64,000 nucleotides of DNA from DASVVT01 sp036386415 (GCA_036386415.1 DASVVT010000015.1:167217-231216), one strand, 5' to 3'. Numbered from the stretch's first letter, positions 40,719 to 51,119 are shown. Made by a program: numbers and translations. Notes: generated by a model not told the origin, from the letters alone.

Positions 40719-42017
40719 TTATCTAATTCGTGCGGCGAAGCCTATGCTGCCTGATCCCCCGGCACCGAGGCTTCCGCTGAAGCGCCAACGTATATTCGTC
40801 ACCAATCGATCATAACCCGCCGTCGCTCCGCCTGCGCCGCTCGCAGGGGTATACGTCCATGTAGCCCCTCCGTCCGAAGAGTATTCTATGGTCACGCCGG
40901 AAAGACCTCCCAGAGAGGCCGTGGCCGAAGCGAGTTTGAAATCAGTGTTGGCGGGGATCGGATCGGTGATGTTGAAATTGAAGGCTGGAAGCTGGCCTGA
41001 GTTATTAAAATTAATTGTGTAGGCGATGTCTGAATTCGGGAGCACGACGCCGCTCGGGCTGACGGATTTGACGAGGCCGATATTGGGCGGCAAATAGGCG
41101 GTCGTAGCTATGAAGACAGAATCACTGCCGTAATGATAGCTGCTGCCGGAGTAGTCATAGATGATCGAATCCATCTGTGCGGAGCCCGACCCGATTATTT
41201 TCACAGTGTAAGTCGTGCGGATCGTGCCACCGGCTTTGCCGCCCGAAAAGTTGACGGGGCCGATGCAGCTTCGATAGTTTGCGCTGAGCGGATCATTATC
41301 CCAACCGCAGGCGTCAGCATAGATTTGATTATGAGTTGCGCCCGACGGGGCCGTGTAGGTCGAAGATACCGCCTGCACCTGAAAGATGTTGTTCGGAAAC
41401 GTCAGCTCGTTGACAAGCTGCTCGTAACCTCCGGTCGCCGTGCTGGCATCGACGACGAAGTTGTAGGTCTGGCCGACGAGGAGCGTGGTCGGGCCTGAGA
41501 CGTTCTGTGTCGAGTTGCGGTTCTGAGAGACAAGCTTTTCGACGTACAGCTCACGCGGCGTAGGCGTGCTCACGGTCGCCGCGTTGGCGGCGCTGACCGT
41601 GATGTGATAGCGCCGCGTCGCGTTATAGGCGGCGCTGGTGCGTGTGATTCTGACGTTGAAAAAAATCTCGTGGCTCGCGCCGGGGGCGAGCGACACAATT
41701 GAGACGGTCGTCGCGTTGACAAGGTTGATATAGATGTTGGAGCTGTCCCAGTTGAAAGTGCCGACGATGCCTGTGACGGCCACTGAGCCGACGTTGCGAA
41801 TCCGCGCGCCCACGACGAAGGTGTCAGGGCCGGCGTCCACATTGTTACTGTCGAGGCCGATGACGTTCCAACTGGACGGGGTGATGGTCAATTGCGCGTG
41901 GGCAGTTTCAAGGCCGAGGCCGAACAACAAAAGGAGCATCCAGAGACAGAGGCTCAACGCTCTCGCCCTTGAGCGAGTGACTTTCAAAAGCCATTGTTTG
42001 AGCGCCACTAACATCAT
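40719..42017 (-). CDS. Secreted DUF11-like surface protein
   Basis: This 432-aa exported protein has a signal peptide (about residues 18-42, ending ETAHAQ). It is followed by Ig-like beta-sandwich domains, including a C-terminal DUF11-type segment (VKSVSPSGVVLPNSDIAYTI, then FNFNITDPIPANTDF). Rich in Thr, Ser, Asn and Gly, with few charged residues, as usual for surface structures. It is the last of four minus-strand genes (50639 to 40719) that share DUF11-like modules. Function is unknown; a surface-layer or adhesion role is the likeliest. Confidence 0.8.
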   Translation of the reverse strand: MMLVALKQWLLKVTRSRARALSLCLWMLLLLFGLGLETAHAQLTITPSSWNVIGLDSNNVDAGPDTFVVGARIRNVGSVAVTGIVGTFNWDSSNIYINLVNATTVSIVSLAPGASHEIFFNVRITRTSAAYNATRRYHITVSAANAATVSTPTPRELYVEKLVSQNRNSTQNVSGPTTLLVGQTYNFVVDASTATGGYEQLVNELTFPNNIFQVQAVSSTYTAPSGATHNQIYADACGWDNDPLSANYRSCIGPVNFSGGKAGGTIRTTYTVKIIGSGSAQMDSIIYDYSGSSYHYGSDSVFIATTAYLPPNIGLVKSVSPSGVVLPNSDIAYTINFNNSGQLPAFNFNITDPIPANTDFKLASATASLGGLSGVTIEYSSDGGATWTYTPASGAGGATAGYDRLVTNIRWRFSGSLGAGGSGSIGFAARIR

Positions 42018-42101
42018 CTTTGTCTATCTCTTTTATCCTTCGTTGCTGAAGAATCAACCTGTCAACACATGAAGGCTTTCGGCCTTCAAGGGCGGATGAT
42101 C

Positions 42102-45100
42102 TTATTGCCTGTTGCTCGTCGGCTCCTTTTGATGACCGGTACTGGCCGGCTGCTGTGCCTCCGCGTTCCTTGATGTCCCAAAGAGATCGAAGAGGTTGGA
42201 GAGCTTCGAGGAGATGGTGAAATAGAAACCTCGCCGCCCGCCGTTGACGGAGCTGCCCGCAGGCTCTCTGACACCCGTGAAGTTGTAGCCGCCGCCGAGG
42301 CGCAGGTCGGGCAGCAGCCAGAAGCCAAGCTCCGCTCCAAAAGAGGTGCGGCGCGTCAGGCTGGCGGGTTGCGCGAGTAGGCGCATCTCGCCCGCCACGT
42401 CGAATTGTTTGCCGAGGCGATAGACGGCGCGTCCCTGCATCATGTAAGTGAGGGTCGAGACGCCCGGCAGCTCCAGCGTGCCGTTCAGGCCATACTTGAG
42501 TGCGACGCGCCCGTAGAGTTCCAGGTCTGCGCTCCATTGATAGTAGGCGTCGGTCGAGAGCACGTCGCTACGGTCGCGCGTCGATCCGGCGAACACGTAG
42601 AGGCCGCCCTGAAACCCATCCTGCGAAACGTCGCGGCGCGCGTAGCTGAAGAGCCAGCCCATGCGATCCGTTTTAAGTGGCCGCCAGGCGAGCGCCGCCG
42701 TCATGCTGAGCGAAGAGCTTTCACGCCCCTCAAAGTTTGTGCGCGCCATCTGTAGACGAGCGAGCGTCGTCAGGTTGTCGGCTAAGCGCCCAGCCGCGCC
42801 GAGCGTCAGCACTGTTCCCAGCCCGTTGCGGTCACGCAGCTCGTAGCGACCCGTAGTGCGGAAATTCTCAGTCGGAGTCCAGGCGAACCCGAGCCCCACG
42901 CTGTTATAGCTCTCGCCCTCGCCCGCCACATGAAAGCCGCGCTCGTAACTGAGGTCGAGCGAAAGCTGCTTGTTGATCGGCAGGCGATTCGTCAGGCCGA
43001 TGATGGCGAAGCTGTCCGTGCCGTTGATGCCGTTCTCCAACTGATAGCGGCTCGTCAAACTCGTGTAACGACCGAGACGCGTCTCCACGCCGATGGCCGT
43101 CTCGCGGCGCGCGCCGGTCTGCGCAAAGCCCGTCACGCCCGCATCGCTGATGGGCACAATCGGCGCGGAAGCGAGGCGCTGCGTCAGGAAGATGCGCGTG
43201 AAATTGTTCCATTGATAGTTGGCCGCGATGGTGGTCTGGTTCGGATAGGTCGGATCGGCTTCGCCCAGGTTCTGCTCACGCTTGACCGAGAGCTGAAGCT
43301 TATCCGTGGCCTGCCACTCCGCGCCCACAGTGACGAGATTCGAGTCGGTTTCGCGCCCGCTCATAGAGTCATGCAAGCGTCGCAGATCGTAACCGAGGGT
43401 CGCCCGAAAGCGATCCGTGAAGGTCTCAGTCCAGAGCAGGGATGCTGTCAGGCGTTCGTTGTTGACGTTCGACGTGCGGTTGCGCTCGTCCATCACGCCG
43501 AAGCGTACGACGGATGTCGGGCGCACTTTGAGATCGACCTGTGCGCTCGCGCGTCGCGATCCAGGTGTCACAGATGCGCCGAACGGATTAGCGAAGCCCT
43601 CATCCGCACGCGCAAACTCGGCGCGCAATTTACCCTCCAGGAAGCCGAGCGGCTGCGCCCATTCAAGGCGCATAGCGTTGCCGTTATGGTCTGCCGCTTC
43701 GTCGCTGCCGGTCTGCAAAGTGTTTCCGCCCGCCACGACCTGCCCGCGACTCGTCGCCCACTCGAACTTGAGGACGCCGCCGCGCGGCAGCCGCTTCTCG
43801 CCGTCGATCCCGCCGAGCGTGAACGAGCCGAACTCGCCCTGACGTTGATTGACGAACGACAGGCCGAGCCTCAGCCCCAGGCCGTCGAAGTTTTTCAGAG
43901 CGCGTCCGGTGTAAACCGCAGACGACATGTCATCGGCGCGATGCTCGTAGGTGACGACCGTCTGCATCAGGTTGAGCGTGGAGTCGAACGCCGAGATGAA
44001 ACGCAGGAAGAATATCTGACCGCTCGCCGCATCGAGGTTGTAGTCGATGGAGCGCACGAGCTGCTCGCGCGAGAGGATGATCTCCGGATTGCGGCGGTCG
44101 CGTGTCTCAAGCACGACCACTTCCGAGCCGGGCAGGATGTCTACGTGAGACAGGCTGAGCAGGCTTAATGATCCGCCCGGAAACACGTCGCGCGCAAAGG
44201 CCGTGTCGGGACGCGCGCCCGTGACCGAAATAAAATCTCCGCTCCCATTTTCGACGTGCACTTTGACGCCCGTCAGGCGGCGCGCGTAAGCGGCGAGACC
44301 CGCGTCCTTGTTCTCCGTCTCGAAATCGCCGAAGAGGGCGTAGGAGCGGCCACGGTCGAGGCGCGCGTAGAGCTTCGAGTTCGATTGCGCGTCCTCGTAG
44401 CGCGTCGAAGAATCGCCGAAGATCGGGTAGGCGCGCTCAAGCGGGTCAAGCTGGAAGAGACGGTCGCCGCCTGTCCGATTAAGGGGACGCTGGCTGTCGT
44501 AGGAGAGCGTCAGCAGATTTTTCCTGAAGAGCGCGCCGCGATAGAAGAAGGCCAGGTGGCTACGCACGTTCGAGTCCGTATTGCGCAGCGCCATCTCCGG
44601 TGCAGCGCTCCCGATTGATACTTCGGCGAGCCCGACGAGAATGGCGGGACGCAGCTCCGGCGTGATGCGAACTTTATGGCGTGCCTCAATCGTGCCCGCT
44701 GCCGCGCGTATCTCCGCCACACCCACGGCGTTGTCCGCGACCAGGAGGATGCTTCCTTCGCCGCCCGTCAAGGGCACGGCGCGCTGGGTGGCGTTTTCGT
44801 TCGCCTGTTCGCGAAGAGCGCCGTTCGTCTGCTCTGCGGGTGAACTTTGCGGCGCTGCGGCGTCGCTCTCTCTCGCTTCCGTCTTGTCGCTATCGACCGA
44901 GGCGACCAGCCTTCCGGCTGAGACTTCCAGCGCCACGGAGGTGTCAGCCGCAGGATGTCCCCACTGGTCGAAGGCGAGCAAGCGTACGCGCGTACGGTCG
45001 CGCCCGCCAGCGCTCAGCTCATTCTTCTCCGTCACAATCTCAAGACGCTTGACGGGGCCGCGACCGTAGATCAGCCGCTCAACCGTCTGGCCTGACACAC

Positions 45101-47828
45101 CTTCAGGGCTGATGGCCGTCGCCTTGATATGGTTCGGGCCGGGACGCAGGTTGATGCCGACGAAGATGTAGGTCGCGACCCTGTTCTGACGGTCTATGCG
45201 GCGTTCGCCGATCTTTGAATCGGGGATGCGCGTGCCTTCGACCTCCATCGCGACTGACCAGCCTTCGGCGACGCGCGCTTCCACTTCGAGCGCCGCGCCC
45301 GCGACGACTTCGTCCGGCTCCGGTGAGACCAGCACACAAGCGCCTGCCGCCACGGGCTCTGTGCCAGCGAGCGCGGCCACTTCGTACGTGCCGGAAGCGG
45401 GAGGAGTCTTCGCCCTCGCATCGTCTTTGAGCGGCTCGCTCTTCGCCGCGCCGCCTGTCTTAACGTTCGTTTCGCTCCTATTCCTCTTCTTCTCGCCGCC
45501 CTCACGCTCGACCTTTAATCTAGCCTGCTCGGCGGCTGCGGGCAGCTTGTCGTCTTGCGGCAAGAGATTCGTTCGTAAGACGGAAGTGTCTGCACTGGCG
45601 CTTGCGCCCTCGTCCTGAAGACGGAGCGCGAAATTCTGGCGCAGCATCGCTCCGCCTCCGAGCGGCGTACGCAGCAATCTGGTCAGGCTCTTCTCTTCAA
45701 GCCTGTCGGTCGGAGCCAGTCTGTAGCCGTCCGGCAGCGTGACGGGGTCGAGCGCGATGACCTGCGCTCCGTCGTTCACTGAAGGAAAGCTGTATTGGCC
45801 TGCGGAGTCAGTGATGACAGACTGCCCGTTATCAAGGTAAAGCCGCACGCCCGCGAGCCCACGGTCGCCGTCATCGAACAGGCCGTTGCCGTCAACGTCT
45901 TCAAAGACGCGCCCGAGGATGATCTGCTGGGTCGAAAAGAGGCCGCGACGAACGCGCACGGAAGCGCGCGCAGGGCTCGTCGTAGTCCTCTCGCCCGATG
46001 ATTGAAAGAGACCGGAAGCGACAGCCGAGTTGACCTGCTCGCCCTCGCCCGCGTTGACGCCGACCCGCACGCGATAGGTGATCACGACGCGTGCGTGGGC
46101 TCCAAGCTCCGCAAGATGAAAGGTCAGATCGTTGCCCGATATGTCCGGCTCGAAGCTGCGCGGCGCAGCAGGCAGATTCTCTAGACGCGCAGTGCCCGCA
46201 GCGTAGTGGAACGAAGCGGGAAGCCGGTCGCGCACGACCACATCGTTCAGCGCGCCGGAGGTCGCGTTATGCACTTCGACGCGATATGTGACGACATCGC
46301 CGATCTCGACAGACGGGCGGTCGGCCACCTTCAGCACCTCCAGCGCAGAGTTCTCAAACATCGGAACGTTGAAGGCGAATGCCCCCAGATTCGGTAGCTG
46401 TACGTTCTCTTCCGTCAGCTCGAAGCTGCCGCCCTGCGCGATGGGCTGGCCGTCGAGCGCGCGTAGGCTGAGCGTGAACAAAGAGGCCGCAACGGTCGGC
46501 GTGATCGTGGCTTCGAGCATCCGCGTGCGAAAGCCCTGCGCGGTGACGTTCAGGAAGTAGCGCACGGGGGCAGTAGGCGTGCCCATCTGTTCATTCGTCA
46601 GCACGAAGCTCCAACGCCCCTGCCCGTCGGTCGCAAACGGGTTGTCATTATGCTCGTTGGGGACGGAGCCCACGCCGGGAGCAAGCGTGGCCGAAGCGTC
46701 GCTCGCAGGGTCTGTCAACAGGCGCACGCGAGCGCCCGCGACAGGCGTCCCGGCGCTTCGCCCTTCGTAGACCAGACCGAAAGGATTGACGATGGCAATC
46801 GCATTGGATGAGGTGGCGGCGGGCGCATTGTCGGCGGAGACCAGCGCCTCGTTGACCAGACCTGTACCCGAAGGAACGCGTGCGTCGGAGCGAGCCTGGA
46901 AAGCAACCTGCACCAGCTCGCCGACGGCCACCTCGGCTTTGCGAACTTCGATGCGCCGCCCGTTGATGCGCCCGGCATCTGCGTCCGACGCATCGGTCAG
47001 GGGCTGGTTGTTCAAACTGAGCGAGCCCGCGATGTACTCAAGTCCTTCAGGAAGCTCGTCGCTGAGCAGGACGTTGAGCGCGCTTACGTCACCGTGATTG
47101 CGGAAGTTGACTGTGTAGGCCAGCGCCTGACCGTAAGCAGCGGTCGTGGAGGCGACGCCTTCGACGAGCTTGACGGGCGGCAGGCGCGCATCGTCCGGCG
47201 CATTGAAGTGCGCTCCTTCGCCCACCGCGTTGATGATCGCGCCCGTGTCGGTCGCCCCGCTATTGACTGCGTCCGAGACGTTCGAGCGTGCCGTGATGTT
47301 GATCGAGATGCGCGAGCCTTGAGGGCTCGCACCGGTATCTACCTGCGCCAGCAGCCCCGTGCACGCGCCGCGCACAAGTCGCGGGCTGAGGCTCGCGCCG
47401 ATGGTCACGGCGCGGTCATCTGCGGTCAGCGTGCCGCTCGCGTCCGTGTCGAAGAAGAGAGCTGTGAGATGGGCGGGCGCACTCGCTTCGGCGTGCGTGA
47501 TCGTATAGAAGTCTGGCGTGTTGCCCGTGTTGCAGATGCGGAAGAGACGCGTCACGCTCGCGTTCGGTGAGACCGTCGCCGAGGGCTCGGTCTCGTCCGG
47601 CGTGACGACCAGCGCCGAGACGGTGAGCACCGTCACAGAGATCGTCTTAGACACGGTCGAAAAGCCAGTGCCCGCCGCGTCCCTGTAAGTAGCTTCGGCG
47701 CGATTGGAAATGATCGTGCCCGCTCCCACGGAATCGTCAATCGCGCCCACGCGCCTGCTCGTCACCACTACGACGAGCAGCGCGAGGGCGATAATAGAGG
47801 CGATTCTCTGGAAGCGGGCGCTGAGCAT
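42102..47828 (-). CDS. Giant DUF11/SdrD-B surface protein with C-terminal outer-membrane beta-barrel
   Basis: This 1908-aa protein has an N-terminal signal segment (about 5-26) and several DUF11 modules (for example VEGVASTTAAYGQALAYTV; LKVADRPSVEIGDVVTYRV). There is an SdrD_B-type repeat (GRVFEDVDGNGLFDDGDRGL), a charged linker (about 750-830) and Ig/invasin-like domains. From about residue 1140 a long series of alternating amphipathic strands typical of an outer-membrane barrel runs to GFYFTISSKL near the end. So a barrel is fused to large extracellular repeats, or a secretion-type scaffold. The ATG at 47828 was chosen because the preceding 25 codons are read from the hairpin at 47841-47922. 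It is flanked by other DUF11 genes in one orientation. Confidence 0.85.
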   Translation of the reverse strand: MLSARFQRIASIIALALLVVVVTSRRVGAIDDSVGAGTIISNRAEATYRDAAGTGFSTVSKTISVTVLTVSALVVTPDETEPSATVSPNASVTRLFRICNTGNTPDFYTITHAEASAPAHLTALFFDTDASGTLTADDRAVTIGASLSPRLVRGACTGLLAQVDTGASPQGSRISINITARSNVSDAVNSGATDTGAIINAVGEGAHFNAPDDARLPPVKLVEGVASTTAAYGQALAYTVNFRNHGDVSALNVLLSDELPEGLEYIAGSLSLNNQPLTDASDADAGRINGRRIEVRKAEVAVGELVQVAFQARSDARVPSGTGLVNEALVSADNAPAATSSNAIAIVNPFGLVYEGRSAGTPVAGARVRLLTDPASDASATLAPGVGSVPNEHNDNPFATDGQGRWSFVLTNEQMGTPTAPVRYFLNVTAQGFRTRMLEATITPTVAASLFTLSLRALDGQPIAQGGSFELTEENVQLPNLGAFAFNVPMFENSALEVLKVADRPSVEIGDVVTYRVEVHNATSGALNDVVVRDRLPASFHYAAGTARLENLPAAPRSFEPDISGNDLTFHLAELGAHARVVITYRVRVGVNAGEGEQVNSAVASGLFQSSGERTTTSPARASVRVRRGLFSTQQIILGRVFEDVDGNGLFDDGDRGLAGVRLYLDNGQSVITDSAGQYSFPSVNDGAQVIALDPVTLPDGYRLAPTDRLEEKSLTRLLRTPLGGGAMLRQNFALRLQDEGASASADTSVLRTNLLPQDDKLPAAAEQARLKVEREGGEKKRNRSETNVKTGGAAKSEPLKDDARAKTPPASGTYEVAALAGTEPVAAGACVLVSPEPDEVVAGAALEVEARVAEGWSVAMEVEGTRIPDSKIGERRIDRQNRVATYIFVGINLRPGPNHIKATAISPEGVSGQTVERLIYGRGPVKRLEIVTEKNELSAGGRDRTRVRLLAFDQWGHPAADTSVALEVSAGRLVASVDSDKTEARESDAAAPQSSPAEQTNGALREQANENATQRAVPLTGGEGSILLVADNAVGVAEIRAAAGTIEARHKVRITPELRPAILVGLAEVSIGSAAPEMALRNTDSNVRSHLAFFYRGALFRKNLLTLSYDSQRPLNRTGGDRLFQLDPLERAYPIFGDSSTRYEDAQSNSKLYARLDRGRSYALFGDFETENKDAGLAAYARRLTGVKVHVENGSGDFISVTGARPDTAFARDVFPGGSLSLLSLSHVDILPGSEVVVLETRDRRNPEIILSREQLVRSIDYNLDAASGQIFFLRFISAFDSTLNLMQTVVTYEHRADDMSSAVYTGRALKNFDGLGLRLGLSFVNQRQGEFGSFTLGGIDGEKRLPRGGVLKFEWATSRGQVVAGGNTLQTGSDEAADHNGNAMRLEWAQPLGFLEGKLRAEFARADEGFANPFGASVTPGSRRASAQVDLKVRPTSVVRFGVMDERNRTSNVNNERLTASLLWTETFTDRFRATLGYDLRRLHDSMSGRETDSNLVTVGAEWQATDKLQLSVKREQNLGEADPTYPNQTTIAANYQWNNFTRIFLTQRLASAPIVPISDAGVTGFAQTGARRETAIGVETRLGRYTSLTSRYQLENGINGTDSFAIIGLTNRLPINKQLSLDLSYERGFHVAGEGESYNSVGLGFAWTPTENFRTTGRYELRDRNGLGTVLTLGAAGRLADNLTTLARLQMARTNFEGRESSSLSMTAALAWRPLKTDRMGWLFSYARRDVSQDGFQGGLYVFAGSTRDRSDVLSTDAYYQWSADLELYGRVALKYGLNGTLELPGVSTLTYMMQGRAVYRLGKQFDVAGEMRLLAQPASLTRRTSFGAELGFWLLPDLRLGGGYNFTGVREPAGSSVNGGRRGFYFTISSKLSNLFDLFGTSRNAEAQQPASTGHQKEPTSNRQ

Positions 47829-47840
47829 AAGGGATGAACG

Positions 47841-47922
47841 AAGGGATGAGGGATGAGGGATGAGGGATGAATAAAAGACGGAAGTTCTTATTTCATCCCT
47901 CATCCCTCATCCCTCATCCCTT
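47841..47922. repeat. Perfect 30-bp inverted repeat, class 'GGATGAG'
   Basis: Arms 47841-47870 and 47893-47922 are exactly complementary. Same 7-base word as at 18563-18640, 29 kb away. It separates two DUF11 genes. Confidence 0.95.
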
Positions 47923-47925
47923 GGT

Positions 47926-49998
47926 TTACTTGATCGTGCGACGGAATTTGAAGATGCCGGACTGTCCCGGTGCGAGTGTTGCCACAGAATCTGTGAGCAC
48001 CGTCGAAGCAGCCGCGTCACCTGTAATCGTGCCGCCGAGCGTGTCGGAAGCGGAACCCACAACCTGATCGGTCGTGGTGCCCCAGTTGTTCGGCGCGTTG
48101 TTGCCGTTCTCTGTGATGACGAGAGAGGAAACGGTCAACGTGGCATTGTTCGTTCCGCCGGATGACGAGATGTTCGTGTACGTGATGCTGTACTCGATGA
48201 CCGCACCCGGCACGGCATCCGTTGCCCCGCCAACGCCTGTTCCGTTGATGACGAGCGCCGTCTTCGTCAATTGAAGGAAGCCCGTGTAGAGACGGTCTAT
48301 GGTGTCGTTAGAGTTGGCGGCGGTGTTGGCCGAAGTCGCGCGAATCACTGTCTGGAAGGGCGTGAGCACGGTCTGACCGGCAGGTGCTGTGACGCGCACG
48401 ATGATGTCGGCCTGCTGTCCGAAGCTGACCGGAAGCGTCACGCTTCCGCCGCCCGAAACAGTTGTGAATGGGCCAGCCGTCCCGTTAGTGCTGATGGCGA
48501 CGGTGAAGCCGGTGGGCACGGTCGGCGCGGTCAGCGTAAAGACATCGTTACTGTTGCCCATATTCCTCACCGTGTTGGTGAAGTCAACTGTATCTCCGGC
48601 GGTGGTCGCCCCGAGCGGCGCGACGCCCGCGATACCGGCTGTGACGCTGCGGTTGGTGTAGTCGTCGTTCTGGTCGGTCGGGCCGGTGGCGGCGGGTTGA
48701 CCCGCCGGGCCGATGAGCACGTTGCCGACGCGCTGGAGCGTGGTCGGCAACTGGTAGCCCTGCGTCGGGCTGGCCGCATCGTCGGCTGCGGGCGGGACGC
48801 CGCGCTTCGGCTCGTTGAAGTTGGCGTTGCTGTCGCCGCGATTCGTCAGTGTGTCGCCCGTTTGATCTGTCTGGGTCGCGCTGACGGTGTTCAGGGCAAA
48901 CGCGTCGGCAATGGCATAGATGGGCGTCGTCGCGTCTGTGGTCGTCACCGTGACGATGAAGTTGAAGTTACTGCTGCACGTCGCGTCGGCCAGCGTCGCA
49001 CCGACCCTGAAAGCGATGCGCGTGGTCGTCCCCGTCGGAGCGTTGCTCCACGTCGCCGAGAGCGGAGCAGTCGTCAGGAGGGAATTCGTGTAGAGCGTGC
49101 CCGCCGGAAACGAGTTGGCCGCCGAAACGGTCGTGCCAGCGGGAACCGGCACGATAATGTAGACGCCTGAGAACGCGCCGAGCGTGATGGCGCTCGCCAC
49201 ACGATTGCCGTCGTTGCAGAGCTGCAAAGTGTAAGTGATGTCCGAGCCGAGCGCGACAGGCCCCGTGGGCGCGTTCATCACGGCGCGCAGTTGCACGTCG
49301 CTCTGCACCGTGGCGCTGATGTCGCCGCGTGCTTCCGCTTCGCCGCCCGCCGGAGCGGATGCGCCCGAAGAGGTGCGCACTTCGTTGGCCGAAGTATTGG
49401 CCGTCTGGTTATCGAAGGTCGGAGAACCGGTGCTCGCGTCGCCCAGACGGACGTTGACGGTGTCGCCTGCGGCAGCCGTCCCGCTCACGTTGACACGGAC
49501 GATGACTGTGATCGAGGCGTTGCGTGCCAGTGATGCGGACAGCACGTCAGCCGCATTGCCGCTAATGTCTGTGTCGCCAGTGCCGATGCCGTTGTTGTTG
49601 ACGTCAATGACCGCCGCCTGCACAGTGGCCGGGCCAGTGACCTGAACGGACGCGCCCGATGCGAGGAACCGCACCTGTGTGGCGAAGTTGCTCGTGTTGG
49701 TAATGGTGAAAGAGAAGTCAACACTGGTCTGTCCCGGCACGACGCTCGGATTCGAGCCGGCGTCGGGCGTGATGGCTAATCCGGCGACGTTTGCGACCGT
49801 CACCGTGACCGTGTTCGAGACGGCGGAGAAATTGTTGCCGCCGCCATCCGAATAGGTGGCCGACGCCTGGTTTGAAATCACTGTGCCGCCGGTCGTTTGC
49901 GCCAGAGCGGGCGCGACCCCCAGGGTCACAAGAGCGAGCAGCACGATCAGGCGCGATGTCACGCCATAGGTGGAGTTGGCTTCATGTCTGGTGTTCAT
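47926..49998 (-). CDS. Secreted DUF11-repeat protein
   Basis: This 690-aa exported protein has a signal peptide (about 14-34, ending PALAQ). The same TGGTVISNQASATYSDGGGN opening module is found near the N-terminus of the giant neighbour (GTIISNRAEATY), indicating shared ancestry. Several Ig-like modules follow, with DUF11 motifs (FTITNTSNFATQVRF; DVQLRAVMNAPTGPVALGSD). The ATG at 49998 is favoured over 50004 because GAGG lies 7 bases before it. Second gene in the four-gene surface cluster. Function unknown. Confidence 0.85.
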   Translation of the reverse strand: MNTRHEANSTYGVTSRLIVLLALVTLGVAPALAQTTGGTVISNQASATYSDGGGNNFSAVSNTVTVTVANVAGLAITPDAGSNPSVVPGQTSVDFSFTITNTSNFATQVRFLASGASVQVTGPATVQAAVIDVNNNGIGTGDTDISGNAADVLSASLARNASITVIVRVNVSGTAAAGDTVNVRLGDASTGSPTFDNQTANTSANEVRTSSGASAPAGGEAEARGDISATVQSDVQLRAVMNAPTGPVALGSDITYTLQLCNDGNRVASAITLGAFSGVYIIVPVPAGTTVSAANSFPAGTLYTNSLLTTAPLSATWSNAPTGTTTRIAFRVGATLADATCSSNFNFIVTVTTTDATTPIYAIADAFALNTVSATQTDQTGDTLTNRGDSNANFNEPKRGVPPAADDAASPTQGYQLPTTLQRVGNVLIGPAGQPAATGPTDQNDDYTNRSVTAGIAGVAPLGATTAGDTVDFTNTVRNMGNSNDVFTLTAPTVPTGFTVAISTNGTAGPFTTVSGGGSVTLPVSFGQQADIIVRVTAPAGQTVLTPFQTVIRATSANTAANSNDTIDRLYTGFLQLTKTALVINGTGVGGATDAVPGAVIEYSITYTNISSSGGTNNATLTVSSLVITENGNNAPNNWGTTTDQVVGSASDTLGGTITGDAAASTVLTDSVATLAPGQSGIFKFRRTIK

Positions 49999-50117
49999 CA
50001 ACATTCCTCGAAGGTTGGAGACGGGCGCAAATCTTTCCGTAGTCTCTGTGGGTGAATCTAAGACGAGCGCGCACCGAAAACCTCTTGACAGGGTTTTCGA
50101 GAAGGGAAGGAGTGCTA

Positions 50118-50639
50118 TTACCTGACGCGCACTTTGTAGGAGGCCATCAGCTTACTGCCTGCGGCAAGCGCATCCGACCATTCGTAGCGAACCTCCGTGT
50201 ACATCGAAACGGGCGCGGGAACTTGCTTCACAGACCCGTCCGTCTGCCTCTCTTCGATAATCGGAAGAGCGTTGAAGGTCTTGCCGCCATCAATGCTGTA
50301 GGTGACGGTCGAGCCGTTTTCTCCAGCGGCGCTTCCGGCCACGAACGTCGTGCCCTTCGGGATATGGCCGACCGCCTTGTAGTCGCGGGCTGCTGCCGTG
50401 CCCTCGTTCAGGGACGTGATGTTCCATTGAAGAATCTCGCCCGGCTTGACGGCTTCGACCTTTTCGAGCGCCAGGAGTCCTGCTTCGCGCTCGACCGCGC
50501 CCGCCATCAGCACCTTCACTTCCGGGCGACCCGTTTCAAGGCGGGCTAATTGTCTCTGCGCAAAGCTCGCGGCAGAGCCCAACACGAGGAGGCAGAAGAG
50601 CAGCGGCAATACACCGAATTTTTTTCTTAACCTGGTCAT
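50118..50639 (-). CDS. Small secreted DUF11-like protein
   Basis: This 173-aa exported protein has a signal peptide (about 5-27, ending SFAQRQ) and a single Ig-like module with a DUF11-like core (EAVKPGEILQWNITSLNEG; GHIPKGTTFVAGSA). AGGAGA precedes the ATG at 50639. It is the first gene of the surface cluster that continues to 40719. Probably a secreted partner of the larger DUF11 proteins. Confidence 0.82.
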   Translation of the reverse strand: MTRLRKKFGVLPLLFCLLVLGSAASFAQRQLARLETGRPEVKVLMAGAVEREAGLLALEKVEAVKPGEILQWNITSLNEGTAAARDYKAVGHIPKGTTFVAGSAAGENGSTVTYSIDGGKTFNALPIIEERQTDGSVKQVPAPVSMYTEVRYEWSDALAAGSKLMASYKVRVR

Positions 50640-50759
50640 AATCGTCTCCTTAAAATTTGTGCTTGCGAGATGCAAGTCGGAAGGGCGAAGGGTTTCGTGA
50701 GCGTACACGGGAGGCCGAGCGCCTTGCCCGTCTGCGAAAAGTGTCCGCGCCAAAGAGAG

Positions 50760-51119
50760 CTAACGTCCCCTGAGCGCGCAGGCCACCGCGTACATGAAAT
50801 CTTTGACGGCGACAGGGCGCGGCAGCACGGCGGCCAGACATGCATGCGTATCGGGGCGCATAATTTCGGTCGGGCGATTGTGGAAAGCGATGAGCGAAGT
50901 GCGCGGCGCAACCTCCCGCAGCGCAGCTATCGCGCCTGCGCGCCCGAGTCCAGGAGTGTCAAGATTGAAGGCGATGAGGTCGAAGCATTCATTGGCGGCG
51001 GCGCTGAGCGCCTCCACCGTGTGACCGTACATCTCGGCATCATGCCCGGCATCGCGCAAGGCGACCGCCAGCCCTTTAGCCATCCCAGGATCATCGTCGC
51101 AGATCATCACACGCGCCAT
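50760..51119 (-). CDS. Degenerate (pseudo-) receiver domain protein
   Basis: This 119-aa stand-alone CheY-like protein has the receiver fold: acidic pocket Asp8-Asp9-Asp10 (MICDDDPG) and matching strand/helix order. But key residues are changed. The phospho-accepting Asp is Asn52 (LIAFNLDTPG), the conserved Thr/Ser is His (LIAFHNRP), and the conserved Lys is Arg (LPRPVAV). It probably cannot be phosphorylated in the usual way, and may act by constitutive binding or other input. GGAG-like GGGAGC lies before the ATG at 51119. It is just upstream of, and divergent from, a MEDS hybrid histidine kinase, and downstream of nothing that would form an operon with it except the surface cluster 121 bases away. 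Confidence 0.85.
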   Translation of the reverse strand: MARVMICDDDPGMAKGLAVALRDAGHDAEMYGHTVEALSAAANECFDLIAFNLDTPGLGRAGAIAALREVAPRTSLIAFHNRPTEIMRPDTHACLAAVLPRPVAVKDFMYAVACALRGR

